NCBI GenBank assembly: GCA_937870635.1
Contig: CALMZP010000053.1
Span: 80,352 to 144,351 of the forward strand
Direction of reading: 5' to 3'
Length of the DNA stretch: 64,000 nt
Source: an uncultured Acidobacteriota bacterium
GTDB lineage: Bacteria > Acidobacteriota > Thermoanaerobaculia > Gp7-AA8
Below the pieces are notes generated by a model. That model was not told where the DNA came from and did not search any database. It saw only the letters and a program-made list of their open reading frames with translations. Below, one piece after another: positions 26,982 through 34,690 of the stretch. Position 1 is the first letter of the stretch. Every line of letters begins with the position of its first letter. The position numbers and the translations under genes are program-made.

Positions 26982-28187
26982 TCAGAACTCCGCCGCCGCC
27001 CCGACGATCCCGTCGATCAGGCGGCTTGCGGCCGAGGAGTAGCCGAGGTGGTGGTTGACGATGACGGCGAAGTACCGGTAGCCGCCATTCCGGCCTCTGA
27101 TGATCCCTGCCAGCGAATTCACTCCGGCGACGGTGCCGGTCTTTCCGCGGAGGCGGTCGGACAGCGGCGTGAGGCGCGAACGCAGAGTCCCTTCTCTCTC
27201 AGCCGGCGCAGCGAGCAGGTTCCAGTAAATGCCGCGCCGGACCGGGGCGTTCATCCATCGCAGCATCTTCACGATCGCAGCGGGCGTCACGAGATCGTCG
27301 GGCGCGAGACCCGATCCATCGACGAAGCGGAACGAATTCTCATCGATGCCGACTTCGCCGATGAGAAACATGCGTTCCCGCTCGCGCGATTCGTCGTACG
27401 ACGCGGGTTTCCCGCCGTATGCCGAAACGCGCTTCAAGAGCGTTTCGGCGAAGAGGTTGTGGCTCGGCTTGAGAACGGTCGCCAGAAGATCGTAGACGAA
27501 GGGCGAAGGAACGCTGGCGATGTGCGACGCCCACGCCCGCGCGTCGCTCTGCGTGCGGATTGTCCCGGCCACTGAGATGCCGCCCGCCTCGAGCGCCCGC
27601 CGGAACGCGTCCGCCGCAAAATGTCCGGGGCTTGGAACCGCGGTCGATCCGAGATCGCTCTCGGAATACACGAGCGCGTCGACGGGAGTGGCGCTGTCTC
27701 CGGTGATGTTTCCAAGCTTCCATTGATACGGCAGCGTGACGCGGTCGAACATCGAGACGTCGGCAATCACGTCGCGAACCTGCACGATGCCGCGCGCACG
27801 TAGAGCAGCCAGAAACGGTTCGAATGCCGCGGCCTCCGGCTCGTATCCATATCGATCGGATCCGAACGACGGGTCGCCCCCGCCCTTGATCACGACGTCT
27901 TCGCCGTCGATCCAGAGCTGCGTCTCCAGCTGGCTTTCCACGTCGAGACACGTCGCCACGGCGGCCGACGAAAAGAGTTTGCGAACCGAGGCCGGGATGG
28001 CGAGCTGCTTCGCATTGCGCTCGTAGATGATGCGGCCGTCTTCATCCTCGACGAGCACGAACCAGAGCGCGGCATCGAAGGGAGGTGTGGTGAGCGCGGT
28101 GTCGACGGATGCACCGATCGACTGGCCGCGGGCGGGGTCGCCCGCGCTCCACAACAGCAGGATCAACAGAAAAATCAACCGCTTCAC
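26982..28187 (-). CDS. dacB: D-alanyl-D-alanine carboxypeptidase/endopeptidase, PBP4 type (peptidase S13)
   Basis: 401 residues from GTG 28187. Signal peptide KRLIFLLILLLWSA continues AGDPARGQ, with that last part encoded by a family C palindrome. Active-site motifs are intact: Ser67-V-R-Lys70 (IPASVRK), Ser242-H-Asn244 (KPSHNLF) and Lys349-T-Gly351 (RGKTGTV). The large insertion between SxxK and SxN that is typical of PBP4 is present. It cleaves D-Ala-D-Ala or the cross-links of peptidoglycan in the periplasm. The start overlaps the preceding gene stop (GCGTGA), so it is the third gene of an operon with a lipoprotein and an unknown protein. Confidence 0.88.
   Translation of the reverse strand: MKRLIFLLILLLWSAGDPARGQSIGASVDTALTTPPFDAALWFVLVEDEDGRIIYERNAKQLAIPASVRKLFSSAAVATCLDVESQLETQLWIDGEDVVIKGGGDPSFGSDRYGYEPEAAAFEPFLAALRARGIVQVRDVIADVSMFDRVTLPYQWKLGNITGDSATPVDALVYSESDLGSTAVPSPGHFAADAFRRALEAGGISVAGTIRTQSDARAWASHIASVPSPFVYDLLATVLKPSHNLFAETLLKRVSAYGGKPASYDESRERERMFLIGEVGIDENSFRFVDGSGLAPDDLVTPAAIVKMLRWMNAPVRRGIYWNLLAAPAEREGTLRSRLTPLSDRLRGKTGTVAGVNSLAGIIRGRNGGYRYFAVIVNHHLGYSSAASRLIDGIVGAAAEF
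28126..28152. repeat. Family C palindrome inside the dacB signal-peptide region
   Basis: CCGCGGGCGGGGTCGCCCGCG followed by CTCCAC lies in frame within the end of the PBP4 signal peptide and cleavage zone (WSAGDPARG). Confidence 0.85.
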
Positions 28188-29083
28188 GCGAAGCTCCAGT
28201 CTTCCAGCGACGGTCCATGCTCGAGGTTGTGATGTACGGCGGCGACGAACCCGTCGACGTCGGCCTGGGGAAACCGGGCGCGGAGGCGCTTGCTCACGGC
28301 GTGCGCTTTCAAGGCCGCGCCGAGGTCGCGGCCGAGCCGGTAGACCGGCGGCGCCGCGTTGCCGCGCACCGCCGCGCCCTCCCCGTCTCCGAGTGCAGCG
28401 TCGAAGAGAAACACCGCGTGCGCCGACTCGAGTGAGCCATTTTCCGCGACGCATCGGGCAATGAGCCCGTCGAGATCGCGATCGACCGCCGTTCGCGCCT
28501 CACCTCGATACGCGGTCATCTCCCAGATCGCCATCCGCAAGGTCACGTATTTTCCCGGATCTCCGAGAATCGGCACGAGTTTCAGCGCCGCTCTGGTCAT
28601 GATGAGTTTGTGGCCGAGGTCGGAGAGGTCCTCGCCCGCGACGGTGAGCAGGTCGTCGCCCAGGCACGAGTCGTCGAGCCGGCGAGCCAGCCATCGCTCG
28701 GCGCGAAGGCGATCCTGCGCTTCGCATGCCGCGCGCAACTCATTGATGTCTGCCGGTGCCGACTGACCGACGTCGGGCGGCGTCAGGATCGGCGGCTCGC
28801 TCCAGGGCTGGCGGCTCGCGGCGGCGTAGTAGGCGCATTCGGTGATGAGGTCGTCCCAGAGATCGCCCGCCTCTTCGCGGAGCTCCCATGTCGAGAGCGC
28901 GGCCAGAACCGCGTGTTTGGCGTGCTGGGACGGCGCGTACGAGAGCACCGCGAACCTCGCCACCGCGAGGAACAGCTCTTCCGAGGTCGCGTCGTTTCGA
29001 AACTCGCGGACCGCCTTCTGGACAGCGCCGAGGTCCCGCGCGATGAGCGGCTCGTACAGCGCCGATACTGCCGAAGACATCAC
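28184..29083 (-). CDS. Conserved-looking all-alpha protein, unknown
   Basis: 299 residues, no signal peptide or membrane helix, mainly helical (LYEPLIARDLGAVQKAVREF; LAVARFAVLSYAPSQHAKHA; VAEDLSDLG-type segments). Near the C-terminus VDGFVAAVHHNLEHG carries paired histidines. I do not recognise the family. It overlaps its upstream gene (4 bp) and dacB (the GTG of dacB lies in its stop region), so it is likely co-translated with a lipoprotein and a PBP4-type enzyme and may act in cell-envelope metabolism; that role is inferred from context only. Confidence 0.6.
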   Translation of the reverse strand: MMSSAVSALYEPLIARDLGAVQKAVREFRNDATSEELFLAVARFAVLSYAPSQHAKHAVLAALSTWELREEAGDLWDDLITECAYYAAASRQPWSEPPILTPPDVGQSAPADINELRAACEAQDRLRAERWLARRLDDSCLGDDLLTVAGEDLSDLGHKLIMTRAALKLVPILGDPGKYVTLRMAIWEMTAYRGEARTAVDRDLDGLIARCVAENGSLESAHAVFLFDAALGDGEGAAVRGNAAPPVYRLGRDLGAALKAHAVSKRLRARFPQADVDGFVAAVHHNLEHGPSLEDWSFA

Positions 29084-29400
29084 GGCTTCCGCGTGGTCGT
29101 CGTGGTCGTGGTCGTCGTAGTCGTGGTGGTCGTCGACGTTTCGGTCGGAGTCACGGGAGACCCGCTTGCGCGGACACCCGGATCGGGCGTCGTGATGTGA
29201 CCGCCTTCGTTTTCAGAACGGCCGTCGTCGAGCTCCACGGTCTGGGTCATCGCGTCGGTGCCGAGCTCGCCAGGTTTCGGCTCCGGTGGCTTGAACGTTC
29301 CCGTCGTCTCCGTTCCGGAAACGGAGCTCTCCTCGCGCCCGCAGCCGGCGGCCAGTACGAGGAGCAACGCGATGGACATCAGGAAAATGGTTTTCTTCAA
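29080..29400 (-). CDS. Lipoprotein with a C-terminal poly-threonine tail
   Basis: About 106 residues from TTG 29400, preceded by AGAGG; a Met at 29379 is the alternative. Signal FLMSIALLLVLAAGC gives a lipoprotein. The mature part is short, acidic and disordered-looking (ETTGTFKPPEPKPGELG; VELDDGRSENEGG) and ends in SPVTPTETS followed by fourteen threonines and RKP. The Thr tract comes from imperfect ACG/ACC repeats. It is the first gene of the lipoprotein-unknown-dacB operon. A flexible cell-wall-spanning tether is plausible; function not known. Confidence 0.6.
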   Translation of the reverse strand: MKKTIFLMSIALLLVLAAGCGREESSVSGTETTGTFKPPEPKPGELGTDAMTQTVELDDGRSENEGGHITTPDPGVRASGSPVTPTETSTTTTTTTTTTTTTTRKP

Positions 29401-29475
29401 GGGCACCTCTGCAAGCACGAGCGCCGGACAGTAATGCAAAAGCCCTGACAGGTTGGGGATAGAATCGCCGGTCCT

Positions 29476-31044
29476 ATGGGTGAGCGCAAGCGGATCGGCG
29501 TATTCGGCTGGGGCATCGTCGCCCCGAAGTCGCCTGATATCGACACTTTCGAAAGAAACCTGGAACGAGCCGATACGTGGCTCGAACCCTTCCGCGGCTT
29601 CGGACCGTCGAACTTTCTCGTCGGTTATCCGGAGTTCGATTTCGAGGCCTATCACACCTGGTTCGACGAACGTTTCGCTCCGGCGAAATTCGCGCAGCTG
29701 AAGGACAAGATGGGGCCGATGGTGCAGTACGCGATGGGCGCCTTCATCCAGTCCCTGCGGCAGAACCCGGGCATCGAGCAGTTCCTGCAATCGCTCGGCA
29801 CGAAATGCCACGTCTACGTCGGCACCGGCCTGGGGGAAATCACCGTGCAGCACGAGCAGTCGATCGCGTTCGATCGCGCCATTCGGCGATGGAACGAGTT
29901 CTGGGGTGCGCCAGAACGTTGTGCTGCGCTGCGCGCCTATCGAAGCGGCGGCGATGGCGACGGCGTTCCCGTCGATCCGTCGACTCTGACGATCGGCTCC
30001 GAGGCATGGATCGACGCCAAGCACGAATGGGAAACGTATTGGACCGAGCGCAGTGACGCTCTCGTCGAATATCTGGCCGAGGCGAGGGCGATTCATGGGG
30101 AGCCTGTGCCGCCGTCGTCGGGGTCGGCGAAACTGTCATCGATCCGGCAGAAGCTGAATCGAATCCGCGCGCTCAACAGGAAATGGGGCTGTCCCGAAGA
30201 GCCGTGGGCGGCCGTGTCGCCGAACCTTCTCTGGAACATCGCGAACATTCCTGCCGCACAGATCTCGATGATCGGAAAGATCAACGGTCCTGCGTTCGCG
30301 CCCGTGGCGGCGTGCGCATCCTTCGGCGTTGCCACCAAGCTCGCCATCGACGCCGTCCGCCTCGGCGAAGCGACAGCGGCCGTGGTCGGGATGACAGACC
30401 CTCCGCCGCATCCTGCGATCATCTCCGCGTTCTACAACGCGAACGTACTTTCCGCGGACGCGGATGTGTCTCGCCCGCTGACGGGATTGAAGGGCACTCA
30501 CGTCGCGGGCGGGGCGTGCATCTGGATCGTCGGCGACGCCGATGTCCTCGAGAAGCATGGATTCCGGCCGCTCGGAATGGAGATTGTCGGAGTGGGAACC
30601 TCCTCCGATGCGCATCACATCATCACGCCTTCCAAAGGCGGCCCGCAGCTCGCGATGAAGGCCGCGCTGGACAACATCGATGCCACGGACGTCACGACGT
30701 GGGACATGCACGCGACGGCCACACCGGGCGACGCCACCGAGATCGAGCACTCCCTGGAGTTGCTGCATCCGGACGTGATCTTCACCGCGCGCAAGGGAAC
30801 GTTCGGCCACGGGATGTCGGTAGGCGGAGGATGGGAGCTCACCGCGCAGCACATGGGCGTCGCGAAGGGAAAGCTCTTCCCGATGGCGCTGACGGAGGGC
30901 GAGCTGCACGCCGATGTGAAGGTGCACTCCGCGAAGTTCGTGCAGAACGAAGGCGTCGACGTCGCTGCCGGCTACAGTGGAAAACTGAGCATGGGTATCG
31001 GCGGCATCAACTCCTGCGTAATCTCCCGCCCGTGGAGAAAGTGA
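29476..31044 (+). CDS. Ketoacyl-synthase-fold protein with a large insertion
   Basis: 522 residues. The catalytic set of a beta-ketoacyl synthase is present: Cys280 (VAACASFG), His412 (DMHATATPGDATE) and Lys440/His445 (RKGTFGHGMS). Between N-terminal core and nucleophile is an added region of roughly 115 residues (about 125-245), mainly helical and charged, not found in FabF-type enzymes (about 410 residues). No acyl carrier protein, ketoreductase or acyltransferase gene is nearby. Probably a cytosolic condensing enzyme in fatty-acid or lipid-tail synthesis; the insertion may bind a partner. Confidence 0.75.
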   Translation: MGERKRIGVFGWGIVAPKSPDIDTFERNLERADTWLEPFRGFGPSNFLVGYPEFDFEAYHTWFDERFAPAKFAQLKDKMGPMVQYAMGAFIQSLRQNPGIEQFLQSLGTKCHVYVGTGLGEITVQHEQSIAFDRAIRRWNEFWGAPERCAALRAYRSGGDGDGVPVDPSTLTIGSEAWIDAKHEWETYWTERSDALVEYLAEARAIHGEPVPPSSGSAKLSSIRQKLNRIRALNRKWGCPEEPWAAVSPNLLWNIANIPAAQISMIGKINGPAFAPVAACASFGVATKLAIDAVRLGEATAAVVGMTDPPPHPAIISAFYNANVLSADADVSRPLTGLKGTHVAGGACIWIVGDADVLEKHGFRPLGMEIVGVGTSSDAHHIITPSKGGPQLAMKAALDNIDATDVTTWDMHATATPGDATEIEHSLELLHPDVIFTARKGTFGHGMSVGGGWELTAQHMGVAKGKLFPMALTEGELHADVKVHSAKFVQNEGVDVAAGYSGKLSMGIGGINSCVISRPWRK

Positions 31045-31094
31045 CTGCCGTGAGGGCCTCGAAGAGGGAGAGGTTGACGGGAAGAGGACGACGG

Positions 31095-31203
31095 AGAGAG
31101 GTACGACGGGAATGGTGAATGGTCAATGTTGAATGGTGAGTGGTGAATGAACTCTGGTTCAACACTCACCATTCAACACTCACCATTCCGGTCTCTTTCT
31201 CTC
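31095..31203. repeat. Palindrome made of AATGGTGA-type units
   Basis: Left arm GGGAATGGTGAATGGTCAAT then GTTGAATGGTGAGTGGTGAA; right arm TTCAACACTCACCATTCAAC then ACTCACCATTCC; outer bases GAGAG/CTCTC extend it. A third, distinct low-complexity palindrome type. It sits between the ketoacyl-synthase gene and the DUF1579 gene. Confidence 0.85.
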
Positions 31204-31321
31204 AACTGTCCAAACCTCCCCCGGACCCTTCCTCCTTCGGGAACGTCTTCCCTCGAACCTCTTGCCCCACTCTACGGTCGGTAGACAGGCATAGAATCCC
31301 TCCCCAAACAAAGGAGGCACC

Positions 31322-31921
31322 ATGCGTTCGAAGACCCCCGTCCTGCTCACGGTCTGTCTGCTCCTTTCCCTCCCGCTCTTCGCTCAGGAACATCAGCATC
31401 ACCAGATGACGCCTGAAGAGATGAAGATGATGGAGGCCTACCAGAAAGCCGGCACCCCCGGCGACGCGCACAAAGCGCTCGACGCGATGACCGGCACATG
31501 GAACACCGTCATTCGTTTCTATCAGGCTCCCGGCGCTCCGCCTGAAGAATCGACCGGCATCTCCGAAAATCGATGGATTCTCGGGGGCCGCTATCTCGAG
31601 CAGCGGTTCAAGGGATCGGCGATGGGCCAGCCCTTCGAAGGGATCGGCTACACCGGCTACGACAATCTCCGAAAACAGTACGTGGGCACGTGGATGGACA
31701 GCATGAGCACGGCGGTGATGTACACGACCGGGACTGCGACCGCCCCCGGAAAATGGAAATTCACCGGCACCATGGACGACCCGATGACCGGAAAAGCGCA
31801 GCCGCTCGAGGAGATCATCACGATCGACGGGCCCGACAAGCACACGTTCGTCATGATGGGCCCGGGCGCCGACGGGAAGATGTTCAAGACGATGGAGATC
31901 GTTTACACCCGGAAAAAGTAG
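31322..31921 (+). CDS. Secreted DUF1579 protein
   Basis: 199 residues with signal peptide (LLTVCLLLSLPLFAQ) after a strong AAAGGAGG. The N-terminal His-rich patch (EHQHHQM) and MTPEEMKMMEAYQKAGTPG precede the DUF1579 barrel: HKALDAMTGTWNTVIRFYQA, then RWILGGRYLEQRFKGS and PFEGIGYTGYDN. The fold is lipocalin-like; ligand or activity in this family is not established. It lies just upstream of the sigma factor but has its own ribosome binding site. Confidence 0.82.
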   Translation: MRSKTPVLLTVCLLLSLPLFAQEHQHHQMTPEEMKMMEAYQKAGTPGDAHKALDAMTGTWNTVIRFYQAPGAPPEESTGISENRWILGGRYLEQRFKGSAMGQPFEGIGYTGYDNLRKQYVGTWMDSMSTAVMYTTGTATAPGKWKFTGTMDDPMTGKAQPLEEIITIDGPDKHTFVMMGPGADGKMFKTMEIVYTRKK

Positions 31922-31958
31922 GGCGAACGAAACTCCCCCAGCCCGTGTTCAGAGCGGC

Positions 31959-32576
31959 ATGAAGAACTCCTGGACCGGCGGCGAGACCGCCCTTCCCGCG
32001 GAGTACGTCGAGGAGAACCTCGCCGTCGCGGTCCACCGTCGCGAGCCGGGCGCCTTCGAGCGGATGATCGACCGCTTCGAGACGCCCATGTTCGGGTACG
32101 CGCACGGAATCCTGCAGAACACGTTCGACGCGCAGGAAGTCGTGCAGGACGCGATGATGCGCGCGCACCGGGCTCTGACGAAGCAGTACGACGAGGCCCG
32201 CTGTGCGGCGTTGCTTCTGCGGCCGTGGCTCTTCAAGACGGTCAGGAATCTCTCGCTGAACCGGCGGCGGTCGAAGACCCGAGCGCTGGAACAACCGCTC
32301 GAGTCGTTCGACGACGGCCGGATCGGACCCTTCGTCAGTCCGGAGTCGAAGGATCTCGAGAAACGGGAAGAGGCGGACATGCTCCGCGCCGCGATGGCGC
32401 TCCTGCCGGTCGAGGCACGCGAGCTGATCGTGCTGCGATTCATGGAGGAGATGTCCTACGGCGAGATCGCCAGCACGGTCGGGGGAACGGAGGCGGCGCT
32501 GCGAGGCAAAGTCTTTCGGTCTCTCAAGCTGCTCCGCGAGGCGCTGGAGAAACGGGGAGTGACCCATGCAATGTAG
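31959..32576 (+). CDS. ECF-type RNA polymerase sigma factor
   Basis: 205 residues. Region 2 (FERMIDRFETPMFGYAHGIL; DAQEVVQDAMMRAHRAL; LLRPWLFKTVRNLSLNRRR) and region 4 (LPVEARELIVLRFMEEMSYG; EIASTVGGTEAALRGKVFRS) are both complete, typical of an extracytoplasmic-function sigma. It directs polymerase to a small regulon. It overlaps its downstream partner by 11 bp, and that partner bears an anti-sigma zinc motif, so the two form the usual sigma/anti-sigma pair. Promoter specificity cannot be read from the sequence. Confidence 0.9.
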   Translation: MKNSWTGGETALPAEYVEENLAVAVHRREPGAFERMIDRFETPMFGYAHGILQNTFDAQEVVQDAMMRAHRALTKQYDEARCAALLLRPWLFKTVRNLSLNRRRSKTRALEQPLESFDDGRIGPFVSPESKDLEKREEADMLRAAMALLPVEARELIVLRFMEEMSYGEIASTVGGTEAALRGKVFRSLKLLREALEKRGVTHAM

Positions 32577-33441
32577 ATCTGCACTGACGCGAATCGACGC
32601 GATGCGCACCGGCGAATTGCCGTCGGACGAAGCTGGACAGGTGAAGCAGCATTTGAAGACCTGCCCTTCCTGCGATGAGTCGGTCGGAGATCTCGATGAC
32701 CTTGCCAGATCGGTCAAGACGTTGAGCGTGCCCCCGCCGCGCTCGTGCCGGGAGGCCGTGTGTGACCGGTTCGACATGATCGAAGTCGGCGGGCGTCAGG
32801 TCTGGGTGGCGTTCTCGAGCCGCGGCCTCACCATGATTCACACCGGCGGGTCGGCGGATGACTTTCGCGCGCGGTATGCGGAGCGGCGCGGCCACGAGCT
32901 CCATCGCGAGGCGCTCCCGGAAAAGCTTCGCAGGCAGGTTGCCTCCGCGCTCGAGGGAGAAGGCGTCAGCAAACCGCTGGTCGACCTGGTGGCGGCGACG
33001 GACTTCGAGCGAAAAGTGCTCGAGGTCCTCACGCAGATTCCGCGCGGCGAGGTGCGCACGTATTCGTGGGTGGCGCAGCAGGCCGGACGCCCGTCAGCCA
33101 TCCGCGCCGTCGGCAACATCTGCGCGCGGAACGTCGTCCCTTTCGTCGTCCCGTGTCACCGCGTCGTCCCGACGGTCGGCGGAATCGGTAATTACGCATT
33201 CGGTGAACGGGCGAAGCGAGAGTTGCTCGAACGGGAAGGCGTGCCTGTCGGGCAGCTCGAAGATCTGGCGCGCCACGGCATTCGTTTCTTAGGGTCGAAG
33301 ACGACGAAGATCTTCTGTGTCCCGACGTGCCGCGACGCGCAGCGCATCCGGGACGAGAACCGTGTCGAGTTTCACCACGCGGACGAGGCCTTTGGCAAAG
33401 GATTCCGGCCATGCAAGCGCTGTCAGCCCGCCGCGGCCTGA
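32566..33441 (+). CDS. Fusion: anti-sigma zinc finger + O6-alkylguanine-DNA methyltransferase + Ada methyl-acceptor zinc domain
   Basis: 291 residues in three modules. Residues 1-45: anti-sigma zinc finger with Cys3, His29-x3-Cys33-x2-Cys36 (HLKTCPSC), which binds an ECF sigma. Residues about 61-230: MGMT domain with N-terminal lobe and the active-site Cys197 in VVPCHRVV, which transfers alkyl groups from O6-guanine to itself; RTYSWVAQQAGRPSAIRAVG and GGIGNYAFGERAKRELLERE match the family. Residues 240-291: Ada metal-binding domain with all four cysteines (Cys251 and Cys255 in IFCVPTC; Cys283 and Cys286 in RPCKRC); Cys251 aligns with the E. coli methyl-phosphotriester acceptor. The AraC DNA-binding domain of Ada is missing. 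No transmembrane helix, so the switch is cytosolic. Confidence 0.9.
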   Translation: MQCRSALTRIDAMRTGELPSDEAGQVKQHLKTCPSCDESVGDLDDLARSVKTLSVPPPRSCREAVCDRFDMIEVGGRQVWVAFSSRGLTMIHTGGSADDFRARYAERRGHELHREALPEKLRRQVASALEGEGVSKPLVDLVAATDFERKVLEVLTQIPRGEVRTYSWVAQQAGRPSAIRAVGNICARNVVPFVVPCHRVVPTVGGIGNYAFGERAKRELLEREGVPVGQLEDLARHGIRFLGSKTTKIFCVPTCRDAQRIRDENRVEFHHADEAFGKGFRPCKRCQPAAA

Positions 33442-33865
33442 ACGTTCAACCGCGGCTTCCCCTTCCTCTCGACCTGCATGCGATCTCGGTCCCGGCGCGG
33501 CAGTTCACGGGAGACTTCCATTTCTCGCAACGCTCGTCGTCGCAAACGCCGGCCATCCCCCGCCGCTGATCGCGCGAAAGAACGGCGCGGTCGAACAGAT
33601 CGGATCGACCGGCCCGGTCGCGGGCATCCTCGACGACTCGCGCTGGACGTCGGTCGTCAAACATCTCGCGCCCTCCGACACGCTGCTGCTGTACACCGAC
33701 GGCGCGATCGAGGCGAACGATTTCGGCGTGGAAGGTGTGGCCGCTGCCCTGCGTCAGGCCGCCACCCACCGAACCTCCCGGGCTGTCGCGAATGCCGTGG
33801 CCAGCGCCGTACGCGCGCACGGCGGGATCGATGACGACCTCACCCTCATGGTGGCGAGAAGGTGA
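33411..33865 (+). pseudogene. Relic of an RsbU/SpoIIE-type PP2C phosphatase, internal deletion
   Basis: The early frame has the PP2C entry motif LHAISVPARQFTGDFHF (lost shortly after at about 33525). A different frame then supplies the C-terminal half: ATLVVANAGHPPPLIARKNG, SVVKHLAPSDTLLLYTDGAI and DDDLTLMVARR. The metal-binding core between them, roughly 100-150 residues, is gone. These phosphatases normally dephosphorylate anti-anti-sigma proteins, so the relic next to a sigma/anti-sigma pair is of interest, though it is probably unrelated decay. Confidence 0.75.
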
Positions 33866-33867
33866 CC

Positions 33868-33954
33868 TGGAGTGCGGCAGCTTGCTGCCGCTCAGGCTGG
33901 GCGCAGCTTGCTGCGCCGACTCTCTGGACGCGGCAGCAAGCTGCCGCACTCCTG
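33868..33954. repeat. Family B compound palindrome in the rmlD 3' end
   Basis: GGAGTGCGGCAGCTTGCTGC then CGC, inner hairpin GGGCGCAGCTTGCTGCGCC, then GCGGCAGCAAGCTGCCGCAC followed by TCC. The 5' part is nearly identical to 52276-52325. It supplies the last ~20 codons and stop of the rmlD-like gene. Confidence 0.85.
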
Positions 33955-34686
33955 AACGTACTCGGCCAGCGCGTCCTGCCATGGCCTCATCGGCGGATCG
34001 CTCGTCATGGGCGTGTAACGGGGTCTCGGTGCGAGCCGGCGCATCTCCGCCTCCGTGATGCGATCGATCAGCGACGGATCGGCGCCGACGAGTCGCGCCG
34101 CCTCCAGCGCGAAGTCCTCGTACGACAGCACACCTTCGTTCACGATCGCGTGCACACCGGTTGTTCCGAACATTGCGGCCAGCCGCGTGACCAGATCCTC
34201 GACCCACGTCGTGCTCGCCCACGTATCGGTGATCGCGCTGACCCGCTCCCCACGTTTGAGCTTCGCGGCCACGGCGCTCAGGAAACTCTCCTTCCCTCGG
34301 CCGAAGACCCATGACGTACGAATCACCAGAGCGCGGTCGTTCAGTGAGGTCACAGCCTCTTCACCGGCCAGTTTCGTCCGCGCGTACACGTTCACCGGAT
34401 CGAGCACGTAATTCGTGCTGAAGTGGATGATAGATGGTGCGTGGCGGGCCAGATTCGACGGCCCGGTGACGTTCACCGCCTCCGCGAGCCCCGGATCGCG
34501 CTCGCATTCGTCGACACCAATCACCGCACAATTGACGACGAGGTCGGGACGAAGCGCCGACATTACTTCACGAACGGAGGCCGCATCGGTGATGTCGAGG
34601 TCGCGATGGGTGAGCGGAATCGCGCCGATCCGCCGGACGAGGGTCGATCCGATGAGGCCCGACGCTCCCGTGACGGCGATCTTCAC
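33892..34686 (-). CDS. dTDP-4-dehydrorhamnose reductase-like SDR
   Basis: 264 residues. Extended SDR with N-terminal dinucleotide loop TGASGLIGSTLVRRIG, the RmlD pattern (LDITDAASVREVMSALRPDLVVNC), FSTNYVLDP and the catalytic Y-x3-K in VYARTKLAGEEAV; length close to RmlD (about 280-300). RmlD makes dTDP-L-rhamnose for surface glycans. The C-terminal ~20 residues (ECGSLLPRPESRRSKLRPA) come from a family B repeat, not from family sequence. No rmlA, rmlB or rmlC genes are in the window, so another sugar or nucleotide-sugar substrate is possible. Confidence 0.75.
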   Translation of the reverse strand: MKIAVTGASGLIGSTLVRRIGAIPLTHRDLDITDAASVREVMSALRPDLVVNCAVIGVDECERDPGLAEAVNVTGPSNLARHAPSIIHFSTNYVLDPVNVYARTKLAGEEAVTSLNDRALVIRTSWVFGRGKESFLSAVAAKLKRGERVSAITDTWASTTWVEDLVTRLAAMFGTTGVHAIVNEGVLSYEDFALEAARLVGADPSLIDRITEAEMRRLAPRPRYTPMTSDPPMRPWQDALAEYVQECGSLLPRPESRRSKLRPA

Positions 34687-34690
34687 ACCG

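Noticed and set aside
33411..33865. The phosphatase relic as an active partner of the adjacent sigma/anti-sigma pair.
   Set aside because: Its metal-binding core is missing and the two halves are in different frames, so no enzyme can be made from this locus as assembled.
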